The notes beneath the pieces are model-generated. The model saw only the letters and a list, made by a program, of their open reading frames with translations. It searched no databases and was not told the DNA's origin. Shown here in pieces: positions 9,641 to 17,990 of a stretch of DNA of 64,000 nucleotides (its first letter is position 1; each line of letters starts with the position of its first letter). The position numbers and the translations under genes were made by a program. The stretch is from Minwuiaceae bacterium. Its GTDB lineage: Bacteria; Pseudomonadota; Alphaproteobacteria; Minwuiales; Minwuiaceae. The DNA is taken from positions 248,001 through 312,000 of the forward strand of contig JANQEE010000011.1 in NCBI GenBank assembly GCA_028278525.1. Reading direction: 5' to 3'.

Positions 9641-10519
9641 TTAGGCGCCCAGGCGCTGCTCCAGCGCTTTCGCCTTGATCGCCTTTTGCAGTTTCTCGAA
9701 CGCGCGCACCTCGATTTGTCGAACCCGCTCGCGGCTGATACCGTACTCTTGACTGAGATCCTCAAGCGTGGTCGGCGAGTCCCGCAACCGCCGCTCCGTC
9801 AGGATGTGACGCTCGCGTTCGTTCAGGTTCTTCATGGCGTCTTGCAGAAGTTCGCGCCGATTGGACAGTTCTTCGGCTTCGGCGAACATGGTTTCCTGGT
9901 TTTCGGTCTCGTCCACCAGCCAGTCGACCCATTCGTCGTCGCCGTCCATCCTCAAAGGGGCGTTAAGCGAATGATCGGGCGCGGCTAAGCGGCGGTTCAT
10001 ATCGACGACGTCCTGTTCGGGGACGTTGAGGCGCTCCGCGATTGTCGCCACTGTCTGCGGCGGCAGGTCGCCCTCCTCAATCGCCTGAAGCTGGCCTTTC
10101 AGCTTGCGTAGATTGAAGAACAGCTTTTTCTGGGCCGCTGTCGTGCCCATTTTCACCAGCGACCAGGACCGCAGGATGTACTCCTGGATTGCGGCCCTGA
10201 TCCACCACATCGCATAGGTGGCCAGCCGGAAGCCGCGCTCCGGGTCGAAGCGTTTGACGGCCTGCATCATGCCGACATTGCCTTCGGAAATCAGTTCGCT
10301 CAGCGGTAGTCCATAGCCCCGGTAACCCATGGCGATCTTGGCGACCAGGCGCAGGTGCGAGGTAACCAGACGATGGGCGGAATCCGTGTCCTCATGCTCT
10401 CGCCAGGCACGCGCCAGCATGTATTCCTCATTCGGCTCCAGCATCGGAAACTTGCGGATTTCCTGCAGGTAGTGGGTCAGGCTTCCTTCAGAAAGCGAAG
10501 GCAGGAAACTCTTGCTCAT
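9641..10519 (-). CDS. rpoH: RNA polymerase sigma-32 factor
   Basis: A 292-residue heat-shock sigma factor. Region 2 contains LISEGNVGMMQAVKRFDPERGFRLATYAMWWIRAAIQEYI in the standard form. The RpoH-specific box QKKLFFNLRKLK follows, and region 4 has the helix-turn-helix LEDLSQEYGISRERVRQIEVRAFEKL. It recruits core polymerase to chaperone and protease promoters. Alphaproteobacteria often carry more than one copy; only one lies here. A near-consensus housekeeping promoter precedes it (10650-10678). Confidence 0.96.
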   Translation of the reverse strand: MSKSFLPSLSEGSLTHYLQEIRKFPMLEPNEEYMLARAWREHEDTDSAHRLVTSHLRLVAKIAMGYRGYGLPLSELISEGNVGMMQAVKRFDPERGFRLATYAMWWIRAAIQEYILRSWSLVKMGTTAAQKKLFFNLRKLKGQLQAIEEGDLPPQTVATIAERLNVPEQDVVDMNRRLAAPDHSLNAPLRMDGDDEWVDWLVDETENQETMFAEAEELSNRRELLQDAMKNLNERERHILTERRLRDSPTTLEDLSQEYGISRERVRQIEVRAFEKLQKAIKAKALEQRLGA

Positions 10520-10649
10520 TTACTCGTTCTCCCCATTGTGGAAGACGCCATCTCTCGTGCCGTTTAGGCGGAAGCCGATAAATCGTTTCGGGTGCCGGCG
10601 GGTCGGTCTGAAAGACGGAAGGGACACAGCTGGCAGCTTTAACGGTTCG

Positions 10650-10678
10650 TTTATACCGCAGTGCAGCATAAATGTCAA
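10650..10678 (-). promoter_or_regulatory. Sigma-70-type promoter of rpoH
   Basis: On the minus strand TTGACA (10678-10673) and TATAAA (10655-10650) are separated by exactly 17 bases. That is a full -35 match, and the -10 differs from consensus at one position. Transcription would start near 10643 and leave a leader of about 120 bases before rpoH. No other gene start fits. Confidence 0.7.
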
Positions 10679-10785
10679 TAATAACCCTTCACTTTGATCA
10701 GGAATTAGACCCGTCCCTCGATCTTCTTGACATGTCATTTACAAGATTATGTGGCGTGCCGAAGGGCGCGTCGCAATCCGTCGTA

Positions 10786-11781
10786 TTACCTATGCCGGGA
10801 AGCGTGTTGGTTCAGCAGGTCGATCAATGCCTTCATATCGTCCGGCAATGGGCTCTCGAACTCGGCGGCCTCGCCTGTCCTCGGGTGCTTGAAACCAAGC
10901 AGGGCCGCGTGAAGGGCCTGTCGGGGAAAGCCCGCTAAGGCCTGGCGAACCGGTTCCGGCACGTCCGTGAGCCGACGGCGGCGGGAGCGGGCGTAGGTCG
11001 CGTCGCCGACCACCGGATGGCCGCGGCTGCTGAGATGAACCCTAATCTGATGGGTTCTCCCCGTCGCCAGCCGGCACTCCACGAGGCTCGCAGCATCCAG
11101 AAACGTCCGTTCCACCTTGTACCGGGTAAGGGCCGGTTTGCCGCCGTGATGCAGCACGGTCATTTTTTTTCGATTGCGCGGGTCGCGCCCGATATTGCCC
11201 TCGATCTCGCCCGACATCGGGCTTAGCCGCCCGTAGACCACGGCAAGGTAGGCGCGGGTCATCGTGTGCTTTTCGAATTGGGCTGCCAGACCGCGGTGTG
11301 CGGTGTCGTTCTTTGCCGCGACCAGCAGGCCGGAGGTGTCTTTGTCGATGCGGTGCACGATACCCGGCCGGCGCACGCCGCCGATGCCCGACAGGCTCGC
11401 GCCGCAATGGGCGATCAGCGCGTTGACCAGCGTATTGTCGGGGCTGCCCGGGGCAGGGTGCACGACCATCCCTGCCGGCTTGTCGATCACGATCAGGTCA
11501 TCGTCCTCGAAGACGATGCTTAGCGGTATGGACTGCCCCTCCGGCACCGCCGGCTCGGGTTCGGGCAGGAAAACCGAGATTCGGCTGCCCGATTTGACCC
11601 GAAAAGAGGGCTCCGATATGGTCGCGTCGCTCACACGCACGCGCCCGGCCTCTATCAGCACCTTCAGTCGTGATCGGCTTAGATCGACCAGATGCAGTGC
11701 CAGGAAACGGTCGAGACGCATCCCGTCGCCTTCGTCGGTGACGGTTAATGAATGCAGGTTTTCAGGGTTTTGATCGGACAT
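10786..11781 (-). CDS. rluD: Ribosomal large subunit pseudouridine synthase, RluD type
   Basis: A 331-residue pseudouridine synthase with an N-terminal S4 RNA-binding domain (RLDRFLALHLVDLSRSRLKVLI, about 18-40) and the RluA-family catalytic motif GIVHRIDKDTSGLL with the nucleophilic Asp. The RTHQIRVHLSSRGHPVVGD motif is also present. RluD modifies helix 69 of 23S rRNA in E. coli. The exact site cannot be read from sequence and RluC is the main alternative. I chose ATG 11781 because it gives the usual length. ATG 11829 is possible but would add 16 residues and run into the divergent gene. Confidence 0.88.
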   Translation of the reverse strand: MSDQNPENLHSLTVTDEGDGMRLDRFLALHLVDLSRSRLKVLIEAGRVRVSDATISEPSFRVKSGSRISVFLPEPEPAVPEGQSIPLSIVFEDDDLIVIDKPAGMVVHPAPGSPDNTLVNALIAHCGASLSGIGGVRRPGIVHRIDKDTSGLLVAAKNDTAHRGLAAQFEKHTMTRAYLAVVYGRLSPMSGEIEGNIGRDPRNRKKMTVLHHGGKPALTRYKVERTFLDAASLVECRLATGRTHQIRVHLSSRGHPVVGDATYARSRRRRLTDVPEPVRQALAGFPRQALHAALLGFKHPRTGEAAEFESPLPDDMKALIDLLNQHASRHR

Positions 11782-12139
11782 GACGGCTGGAACCGCGACC
11801 AATGTACGCTTGCTGAAGGGTATCGTCATCCTTTTGGGAATTGCGATCGTCGTTGTGCTCGCCGTGATCGTCGTGACCGTCGTTCAACGGGCAGGCCAAG
11901 TGATCGAAAGCGACACGCCGGTCGTCGCCACTACTCAGTCGGTTGAGACGACAATACAAAGCATTGGCGACCGTTCCATCGAGATTCCCGCCGGTGCCGA
12001 AGTCGTCGGCATGGTTATGTCCGGCGACCGCATAGTCTTGCGCCTTGCTCGCGAAGACGCCGCCGATGTCCTGCTCGTACTCGACCTGTCGACCGGGCGC
12101 CGCCTAGGCCGGATTACTCTGGACCCCAAGCCGCGGTAA
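11780..12139 (+). CDS. Small single-span membrane protein, DUF6476-like
   Basis: 119 residues: a short basic N-terminus, one strong membrane helix (about 13-35, LLKGIVILLGIAIVVVLAVI) and a periplasmic domain of about 80 residues containing short beta-strand-like stretches. The pattern recalls the alphaproteobacterial DUF6476 proteins, but I am working from memory. Its start codon overlaps the start codon of rluD on the other strand. The JAMM gene begins 3 bases after its stop, so the two are co-transcribed. Confidence 0.7.
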   Translation: MTAGTATNVRLLKGIVILLGIAIVVVLAVIVVTVVQRAGQVIESDTPVVATTQSVETTIQSIGDRSIEIPAGAEVVGMVMSGDRIVLRLAREDAADVLLVLDLSTGRRLGRITLDPKPR

Positions 12140-12142
12140 GCC

Positions 12143-12613
12143 ATGATCCTTATCACCCTGGACGACCTGCGGACGATCAATGACGCCGCCGAAGCATCCT
12201 ATCCTGAGGAAGCGTGCGGTTTGTTGGTTGGAAGGCGGGCACAGGGCGGACAAGCGCGGGTGACGCGGGTTGAACCCGCTACCAATGTCGCCGCCGACAG
12301 GCGGACAGGGTTCGAGGTCGACCCGGGCCTTCGGATCGGGCTGGAGCGTAAATTACGTAACACGGACCAGGCGATTGTGGGGCATTTTCATTCCCATCCC
12401 GATGGCCCGGCCCGTCCGTCGCAGACCGACCTCGCCAAGGCTTTCGAGCCCGATCTGATATGGCTGATCGTCGCTGTTATTCGTCGCCAGGCGTCGCAAG
12501 TGTTGGCTTTTATGCCGCGTTTGGATCGATCCGGGTTTCGGGAAGTTGCCATACACACGATCCAAGCCGATCCCCCAGGGGATCCCAAAGTCGGTCCAAG
12601 GAGAAAGACGTGA
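12143..12613 (+). CDS. JAMM/MPN+ metalloprotease family protein
   Basis: 156 residues with a complete JAMM zinc motif: a Glu at E22/E23 in SYPEEACGLLVG, then H83-S-H85-x7-S93-x2-D96 in HSHPDGPARPSQTD. Bacterial members of this family hydrolyse isopeptide bonds or process sulfur-carrier proteins (Mec/QbsD type). No cysteine synthase or ThiS-like gene is adjacent to identify a substrate. It lies between the small membrane protein and the threonine aldolase, overlapping the latter by 4 bases. Confidence 0.85.
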   Translation: MILITLDDLRTINDAAEASYPEEACGLLVGRRAQGGQARVTRVEPATNVAADRRTGFEVDPGLRIGLERKLRNTDQAIVGHFHSHPDGPARPSQTDLAKAFEPDLIWLIVAVIRRQASQVLAFMPRLDRSGFREVAIHTIQADPPGDPKVGPRRKT

Positions 12614-13668
12614 CAAATTTCGGCAGTGACAATGCCGCTGGCGTGAGCCCTCAGATCATGGAGGCGCTCGGTGCCGCCAATACCGGATCTGCCCAGGCCT
12701 ATGGGGCCGATGACGTCACCCAACGGCTGGAGGAACGGTTCCGCGACCTGTTCGAAACCGATCTCGCCGTTTTCCCCGTGGGGACTGGCACCGCAGCCAA
12801 TGCGCTCGCCCTTTCCACCCTGGCGCCCGCCTACGGCGTCGTCTTCTGTCATGAGAATGCGCATATCGAAGAGGACGAATGCGGCGCGCCGGAATTCTAT
12901 ACCGGCGGCGCGAAGCTTGTGGCCATTCCGGGAAGCTGCGGGCGGATTACGCCGGAAACGCTCGATCAGGCGGCTCAGCGGTTCCGTAAGGGGTTTCAGC
13001 ACCACGCGCAGCCGGCGGCGGTCAGCCTGTCCCAGGCTACCGAATGGGGGACCGTCTACACGCCGGAGGAACTCGCGGCGATTTCCGAAATCGCCAAGAA
13101 GCACGAACTGGCCGTTCATATGGACGGCGCCCGTTTCGCCAACGCGGTTGCCCATCTGAATTGCAGCCCGGCCGACCTGTCCTGGCGACTGGGCGTGGAT
13201 GCGCTGAGCTTCGGTGCGACCAAGAACGGCGCCATGGCGGCCGAGGCCGTGCTGTTCTTCGACAAACAGCGGGCCGGGGATTTTCTGTACCGGCGCAAGC
13301 GGGGCGGCCATCTGTTCTCGAAGATGCGCTACCTGTCCGCCCAGTTGGAGGCTTACATCGCGGACGACCACTGGCTGGAAAATGCACGGCACGCCAACCG
13401 CATGGCGGCGATGCTGGCCGAGGGGCTGGAGCAGGTGCCGGGCACGCGCCTCGCCTGTCCGGTCCAGGCCAACGAGGTCTTCGTCCAGTTCCTGTCCGAA
13501 GTGGCGGACCGGCTGCTGGAGGACGGCTTCTTCTTCCATCCCTGGCCGGCGGCGGGCGAAAGCGGCTACCGGCTGGTGACCGCTTTCGATACGTCCGAAG
13601 AGGAGGTAGCTGCCCTGCTGCAGACGGCCGGCCGCTACGCGGGAGAACTGGCTCGGCGCACCGCCTGA
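12610..13668 (+). CDS. Low-specificity L-threonine aldolase
   Basis: A 352-residue PLP enzyme of the beta-eliminating lyase family that cleaves threonine and allo-threonine to glycine and acetaldehyde. The PLP lysine is K205 in SFGATKNGAMAAEAV, and VHMDGARFANA holds the Asp that contacts the cofactor. The N-terminal SDNAAGVSPQIMEALGAAN is typical. An open frame extends to 12460, but GTG at 12610 is preceded by AAGGAG (12598-12603) and overlaps the JAMM stop in GTGA, so I use it. Confidence 0.9.
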   Translation: MTNFGSDNAAGVSPQIMEALGAANTGSAQAYGADDVTQRLEERFRDLFETDLAVFPVGTGTAANALALSTLAPAYGVVFCHENAHIEEDECGAPEFYTGGAKLVAIPGSCGRITPETLDQAAQRFRKGFQHHAQPAAVSLSQATEWGTVYTPEELAAISEIAKKHELAVHMDGARFANAVAHLNCSPADLSWRLGVDALSFGATKNGAMAAEAVLFFDKQRAGDFLYRRKRGGHLFSKMRYLSAQLEAYIADDHWLENARHANRMAAMLAEGLEQVPGTRLACPVQANEVFVQFLSEVADRLLEDGFFFHPWPAAGESGYRLVTAFDTSEEEVAALLQTAGRYAGELARRTA

Positions 13669-13719
13669 CCGCTTCGCCCTTGACCGGCAACCGGCTGCCG
13701 CGTATCTGTAGAGAACAGC

Positions 13720-13794
13720 GTCCCCTTCGTCTAGCGGTTAGGACGCGGGCCTCTCACGCCCGAAACAGGGGTTCGATTCCCCTAGGGGACGCCA
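13720..13794 (+). tRNA. tRNA-Glu (CTC anticodon)
   Basis: The acceptor stem GTCCCCT (13720-13726) pairs with AGGGGAC (13784-13790). The anticodon stem CGGGC/GCCCG encloses the loop CTCTCAC with anticodon CTC at 13753-13755. The T arm contains GGTTCGATTCC. The discriminator base is G13791 and CCA (13792-13794) is encoded. Total length is 75 bases with CCA. Confidence 0.96.
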
Positions 13795-13816
13795 ATCTCT
13801 CCGCGTAATCGGCCCG

Positions 13817-15007
13817 CTACCTGGGCAGGGAAAAGTCCAGAGCGTAGTGCAGGATCACGCCCACGAAGTGGGTTTCGATGCTGTCGCCGTCCGTCTCCTC
13901 GTCGACGAACTTGTAGCCGACATCGACATCCAATCCGAAGTCAAACGCGTATCCGGCGCTGACCTGGAATTGGCTTACGTCGACGTCCTCCACATCGGCG
14001 GCGTTCGGGTCACTCCAGACCCGGGAATGGGCCAGCGCCAGGTTCCACGGCCCGTAGATCAGCGCGTTGCCGAGCGTGAGGATATCGCGCTCCTGGTTCA
14101 GCCCTTCGGCGTTGTCGAAATAGACGTATTCCACTATCGGCTCGATCGTCACATCTTCCGAAAGCGCATGGCTGCCGTAGAGGGCGAAGGCGATGCCTGT
14201 CTCGTCATCGGTCGCATCCTGCCCACCTTCCTGGAACGCCAGACCCAGGTGGTAGCTCAGATTAGCCGGCGCGCCCGGCAGGTCGACGCCGTCCAGCGAG
14301 AAGGCGAACGAGGAGAGATCCTCGGTGTTGCTCACCCCGCCGTCCGCCTGGCGCGTGCGGCCCCTGTTCTCCAGCGCCGAGGTGCTGAGAAAGGTGGTGT
14401 CGACGAAGAATGTCTGGGCGCTGAACGTGTGCTCTCCGAAGCCCTCGCCGCCGATCCCGCCGCCGCCGAAGGTCAGCGAGCCGCCGAAGCCGATCCGTTC
14501 CACCTGCTCGTAGAAATCCTCGGCGACGTCGGTGCCGTATACGCCCGGAGTCAGATCCCAGCCGACGCCGAACGGCAGATTGAATTTGCCGGCATAGACC
14601 GAAAACGTGTCCTGTTCGTATTGCATAAACAGCTGCTCGAAGAACAACCCGTGGTCCTCGAATGCGCGATCGTCGCCAGGGTCCGGGTCCTCGACCGGCT
14701 CCAGCACCAAGCCGGCCTGGATCGACAGGCCGGGCAGCAGGTAGAGGCCGATCGCCGGCTCGGTGGTCGTGAACAGGTCGTTCAACTCCGCATCCTCGTC
14801 GTCGGAATCGAACGCCAGATCGTTCTGAATCTCGATATCGATCTCGACCTCAAGCCGCGGGTATGTGTCTTCGCTGGCCCCCGATGCGGTACTTGGGTAC
14901 ACCGCGTTTTCGTTCTTAGTCTGCGCGTGTCCCGAACTGGGCAGGCCGGCCAGCGCCAGCACGGCCGTCCCCGCCGTGGCAGCAAGCAGTGTCCGCTTCA
15001 ACGTCAT
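13817..15007 (-). CDS. Outer-membrane beta-barrel (porin-like) protein
   Basis: 396 residues with a signal peptide (MTLKRTLLAATAGTAVLALAG..., cleavage near 29) and a body of alternating polar and hydrophobic strands ending in FVGVILHYALDFSLPR. It is acidic, with DE-rich loops, and has no TonB box or plug domain. It is therefore better read as a porin or passive barrel than as a TonB-dependent receptor. It is divergent from the imelysin operon and shares its promoter region, which has a Fur-like palindrome. I infer iron or metal control. The exact family is not recognised. Confidence 0.8.
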   Translation of the reverse strand: MTLKRTLLAATAGTAVLALAGLPSSGHAQTKNENAVYPSTASGASEDTYPRLEVEIDIEIQNDLAFDSDDEDAELNDLFTTTEPAIGLYLLPGLSIQAGLVLEPVEDPDPGDDRAFEDHGLFFEQLFMQYEQDTFSVYAGKFNLPFGVGWDLTPGVYGTDVAEDFYEQVERIGFGGSLTFGGGGIGGEGFGEHTFSAQTFFVDTTFLSTSALENRGRTRQADGGVSNTEDLSSFAFSLDGVDLPGAPANLSYHLGLAFQEGGQDATDDETGIAFALYGSHALSEDVTIEPIVEYVYFDNAEGLNQERDILTLGNALIYGPWNLALAHSRVWSDPNAADVEDVDVSQFQVSAGYAFDFGLDVDVGYKFVDEETDGDSIETHFVGVILHYALDFSLPR

Positions 15008-15145
15008 GATGACCCCTCTCTGGATTTCTATTGCCGCTTGCCGCTGCTCCGAGCGGTCCGATCACTGCGACAATTTGTGCCGATGCAAATGACTCTTAAT
15101 ATCGACTATCATCTCTGTCTCGCATCTGGCAAGATAAAATATGCG

Positions 15146-15164
15146 ATTGCGAATTATTCGCAAT
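15146..15164. promoter_or_regulatory. Fur-like operator, perfect 19-bp palindrome
   Basis: ATTGCGAAT, a central T, and ATTCGCAAT form a perfect inverted repeat. It fits the 7-1-7 Fur layout TGnnAAT-n-ATTnnCA exactly. It lies between the divergent porin (start 15007) and imelysin (start 15210) genes. A looser TGCAAAT half-site lies about 65 bases to the left. Binding by Fur rather than another Fur-family regulator (Mur, Zur) is inference from the motif and the iron-linked neighbours. Confidence 0.65.
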
Positions 15165-15209
15165 TTGGCTATTTATACGACAGACGTTGGATGACGAATG
15201 GAGGCGATC

Positions 15210-16475
15210 GTGCATCGCGCAATGGTTTTTACCGCCGCGGCCTTGGCGGCTTTTATCTCTCAGGCTCACGCAGGGGCGGGCTACGTTCCGGTCCTTTCCA
15301 CCTACGCCGATATCGCTCATGCGGGTTACGAGGATGCGCTGACAACCGCCCGTCTGCTCGATAACAAGGTGGACGCGTTGGTCGCCAAGCCGACGGACGC
15401 GACTCTAAAGGCGGCGCGCGACGCGTGGCTGGCTGCCCGGGTGCCCTATCAGCAGACGGAGGTATACCGCTTCGGCAATGCCATCGTCGACGACTGGGAG
15501 GGCAAGGTGAACGCTTGGCCGCTTGACGAAGGCCTGATCGACTATGTCGACCCGGCTTACGGCGTCGCCTCGGACGAAAACGAGTTCTACGCGGCGAACC
15601 TGATCGCCAATGCAGCCTTAAAGGTAGCGGGTCGCGAGATCGACGCGTCGACCATCAACAAGGCGTTGCTCGCCGACACTCTGCACGAACTCGGCGATGT
15701 GGAAGCCAACGTGGCGACCGGCTACCACGCGATCGAGTTCCTGCTCTGGGGCCAGGACCTAAACGGTACGGGACCCGGCGCAGGCAATCGTCCGGCGACC
15801 GACTTCGATCCGGCGAACTGCACCGGCGGCAATTGCGAACGACGGATCGCCTATCTGAAGGCGGCGACGGACCTGCTGATCGACGATCTCGAAGAGATGG
15901 TCGGCAATTGGGCCGAAGGCGGCGCCGCGCGCGATGCCTTGATGAAGGGCGATTCCAGGGCCGGCCTGTCGGTGATCCTCACCGGTCTCGGCAGCTTGTC
16001 CTACGGCGAGTTGGCCGGCGAGCGGATCAGGCTCGGCCTGATGCTGCACGACCCGGAGGAGGAGCACGACTGCTTCAGCGACAACACCCACAATTCCCAT
16101 TTCTACAACATCGTCGGCATGCGCAACGTCTATACCGGCTCCTACAAGCGGATCGACGGCAGCACGGTGTCTGGGCCGAGCCTGTCCGATCTGGTCGGCA
16201 GGCAGGCATCGGAGATCAACGCGGAGATGTTGGCCAAGCTGAATGCGAGTTTCGATGCGGCCAAGGCAATGGTGGTCCGGGCGGAAACCAAAGAGGCGTA
16301 CGACCAGATGATCGGCGACGGCAATGCGGAAGGCAACGCCGTGGTGCAGCGGGTGGTCGACAGCCTGGTCGATCAGACCAAGTCGATCGAGCGCGTCGTC
16401 GCGGCGCTCGACCTCGGTGCCATCGAATTCGAAGGTTCTGACAGCCTCGACAATCCGTCCGCCGTCTTCCAATGA
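15210..16475 (+). CDS. Imelysin (insulin-cleaving metalloproteinase-like) iron-associated protein
   Basis: 421 residues: signal peptide (AMVFTAAALAAFISQAHA) and an imelysin M75 domain. The family motif GxHxxE is present as G171-Y-H173-A-I-E176. The DxWLAARVPYQQTE and NSHFYNIVGMRNVYTG motifs also fit IrpA-type members, which are periplasmic and linked to iron uptake. GTG 15210 is chosen because GGAGG lies at 15200-15204; ATG 15198 would put that site inside the gene. It is the first gene of a four-gene operon. Confidence 0.9.
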   Translation: MHRAMVFTAAALAAFISQAHAGAGYVPVLSTYADIAHAGYEDALTTARLLDNKVDALVAKPTDATLKAARDAWLAARVPYQQTEVYRFGNAIVDDWEGKVNAWPLDEGLIDYVDPAYGVASDENEFYAANLIANAALKVAGREIDASTINKALLADTLHELGDVEANVATGYHAIEFLLWGQDLNGTGPGAGNRPATDFDPANCTGGNCERRIAYLKAATDLLIDDLEEMVGNWAEGGAARDALMKGDSRAGLSVILTGLGSLSYGELAGERIRLGLMLHDPEEEHDCFSDNTHNSHFYNIVGMRNVYTGSYKRIDGSTVSGPSLSDLVGRQASEINAEMLAKLNASFDAAKAMVVRAETKEAYDQMIGDGNAEGNAVVQRVVDSLVDQTKSIERVVAALDLGAIEFEGSDSLDNPSAVFQ

Positions 16476-16493
16476 GAACGGACAGTTAGGCCC

Positions 16494-17984
16494 ATGATAT
16501 GGGCCGCGATCCTGATCTTGTTTGGCGCGACGGTTGGGGAAGCCATTGCTCATTCATCGGACGACGCCGCGCGAGTCGCGGCCGTCACCCGTCCGGCGAC
16601 GGATTTTTCTAAGCCGGAGCCGTTCGAGCGCATGTCCGGAGGCGCGGCTACATCCCTCAAGCCGGTCAACCGCAATGCGTTTTCCCATCCGTCCGCCAAT
16701 CTTCCGTTCGATCGCCAGATGGATTTCCTGGTCGGCAACGGGATCTTCCGCAAAGTCTGGGTCTCTGCGCCGGCCTCGACCCAGGCGTCGGACGGCCTGG
16801 GGCCGCTGTACAACGCCCGATCCTGCCAGCGCTGCCATCTGAAGGATGGGCGCGGCCATCCGCCGGCGGCCAACTGGCCGGATGACGACGCGGTTTCCAT
16901 GTTTCTTCGCGTCAGCGTGCCGCCGCAGTCGGACGAAGACAGGGCGGCATTGGCGTCCCACAAGGCAACCGTCATCCCCGACCCGGTCTATGGGACTCAG
17001 TTGCAGGACTTCGCCGTACCCGGCATAGCGGCCGAAGGCCGCATGGTGATCGATTACCGGGAAGTACCCGTCACCCTGTCCGATGGCGAGGTCGTCAATC
17101 TGCGGGAGCCGACCTATCGCATCGCCGACCTGGGATACGGCCCGATGCACCCGCAAGTCATGCTTTCACCACGGGTGGCGCCGCCAATGATCGGCCTCGG
17201 GCTGCTGGAGAAAATACCCGAACAGGAAATCGTGGCGAATGCGGACCCGGATGATGCCGACGGTGACGGAATCTCCGGCAGGGTGAGCCGGGTCTGGAGC
17301 CCCGACCTGTATGCTGTGTCGCTTGGCCGTTTTGGATGGAAAGCCGGCGCAGCGACTGTCGTCGATCAGACTGCCGGTGCCTTCAACGGCGATATCGGAA
17401 TTTCCGTGCCGCACAAACCGTCCGCCTGGGGCGATTGCACCGTGGCGCAGTCCGCCTGCCTCGCGGCGCCCGGCGGCGGCAGCGACGTCCACGGCGGGCT
17501 GGAAGCCAGTCGGGAGATGTTCGATCTCGTCGTTTTCTACTCGCGGAATCTGGCCGTGCCGGCGCGGCGAGACTATGCCGATCCAACGGTTTTGCGTGGC
17601 AAGAAGCTGTTCTACGAGGCGGGCTGCACGTCCTGTCATCGGCCCAAGTTCGTGACCCAGCGGGATCCGGCGCGCCCGGAGCATTCGTTCCAGTTGATCT
17701 GGCCGTACACCGACCTGTTGCTGCATGACATGGGCGACGGGCTTGCCGACGGCAGGCCGGCAGGCGAGGCCTCCGGGACCGAATGGCGTACGCCGCCGCT
17801 TTGGGGCATCGGCCTGACGCAGGCGGTGAACGGCCATACGTTCTTCTTGCACGATGGGCGGGCCCGCAACCTGCTGGAAGCCATACTCTGGCATGGTGGC
17901 GAGGCAGAGGGCGCGAAGCAGGCGGTCGTCGACATGCCGGCATCCGACCGGCGGGCGCTGCTGCGCTTTCTCAACTCTTTGTAG
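16494..17984 (+). CDS. Periplasmic di-heme cytochrome, DUF1111 thiol oxidoreductase-like
   Basis: A 496-residue secreted protein with two c-type heme motifs, C111-Q-R-C114-H115 and C378-T-S-C381-H382. The second lies in a cytochrome-c-like domain before FLHDGRARNLLEAILWHGGEA, a MauG/peroxidase-like signature. An N-terminal hydrophobic segment (about 1-20) would export it. Proteins of this type regularly stand next to imelysin genes and are thought to act in iron acquisition redox chemistry, which is not proven. It starts 18 bases after the imelysin stop. Confidence 0.88.
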   Translation: MIWAAILILFGATVGEAIAHSSDDAARVAAVTRPATDFSKPEPFERMSGGAATSLKPVNRNAFSHPSANLPFDRQMDFLVGNGIFRKVWVSAPASTQASDGLGPLYNARSCQRCHLKDGRGHPPAANWPDDDAVSMFLRVSVPPQSDEDRAALASHKATVIPDPVYGTQLQDFAVPGIAAEGRMVIDYREVPVTLSDGEVVNLREPTYRIADLGYGPMHPQVMLSPRVAPPMIGLGLLEKIPEQEIVANADPDDADGDGISGRVSRVWSPDLYAVSLGRFGWKAGAATVVDQTAGAFNGDIGISVPHKPSAWGDCTVAQSACLAAPGGGSDVHGGLEASREMFDLVVFYSRNLAVPARRDYADPTVLRGKKLFYEAGCTSCHRPKFVTQRDPARPEHSFQLIWPYTDLLLHDMGDGLADGRPAGEASGTEWRTPPLWGIGLTQAVNGHTFFLHDGRARNLLEAILWHGGEAEGAKQAVVDMPASDRRALLRFLNSL

Positions 17985-17990
17985 GCGGTA

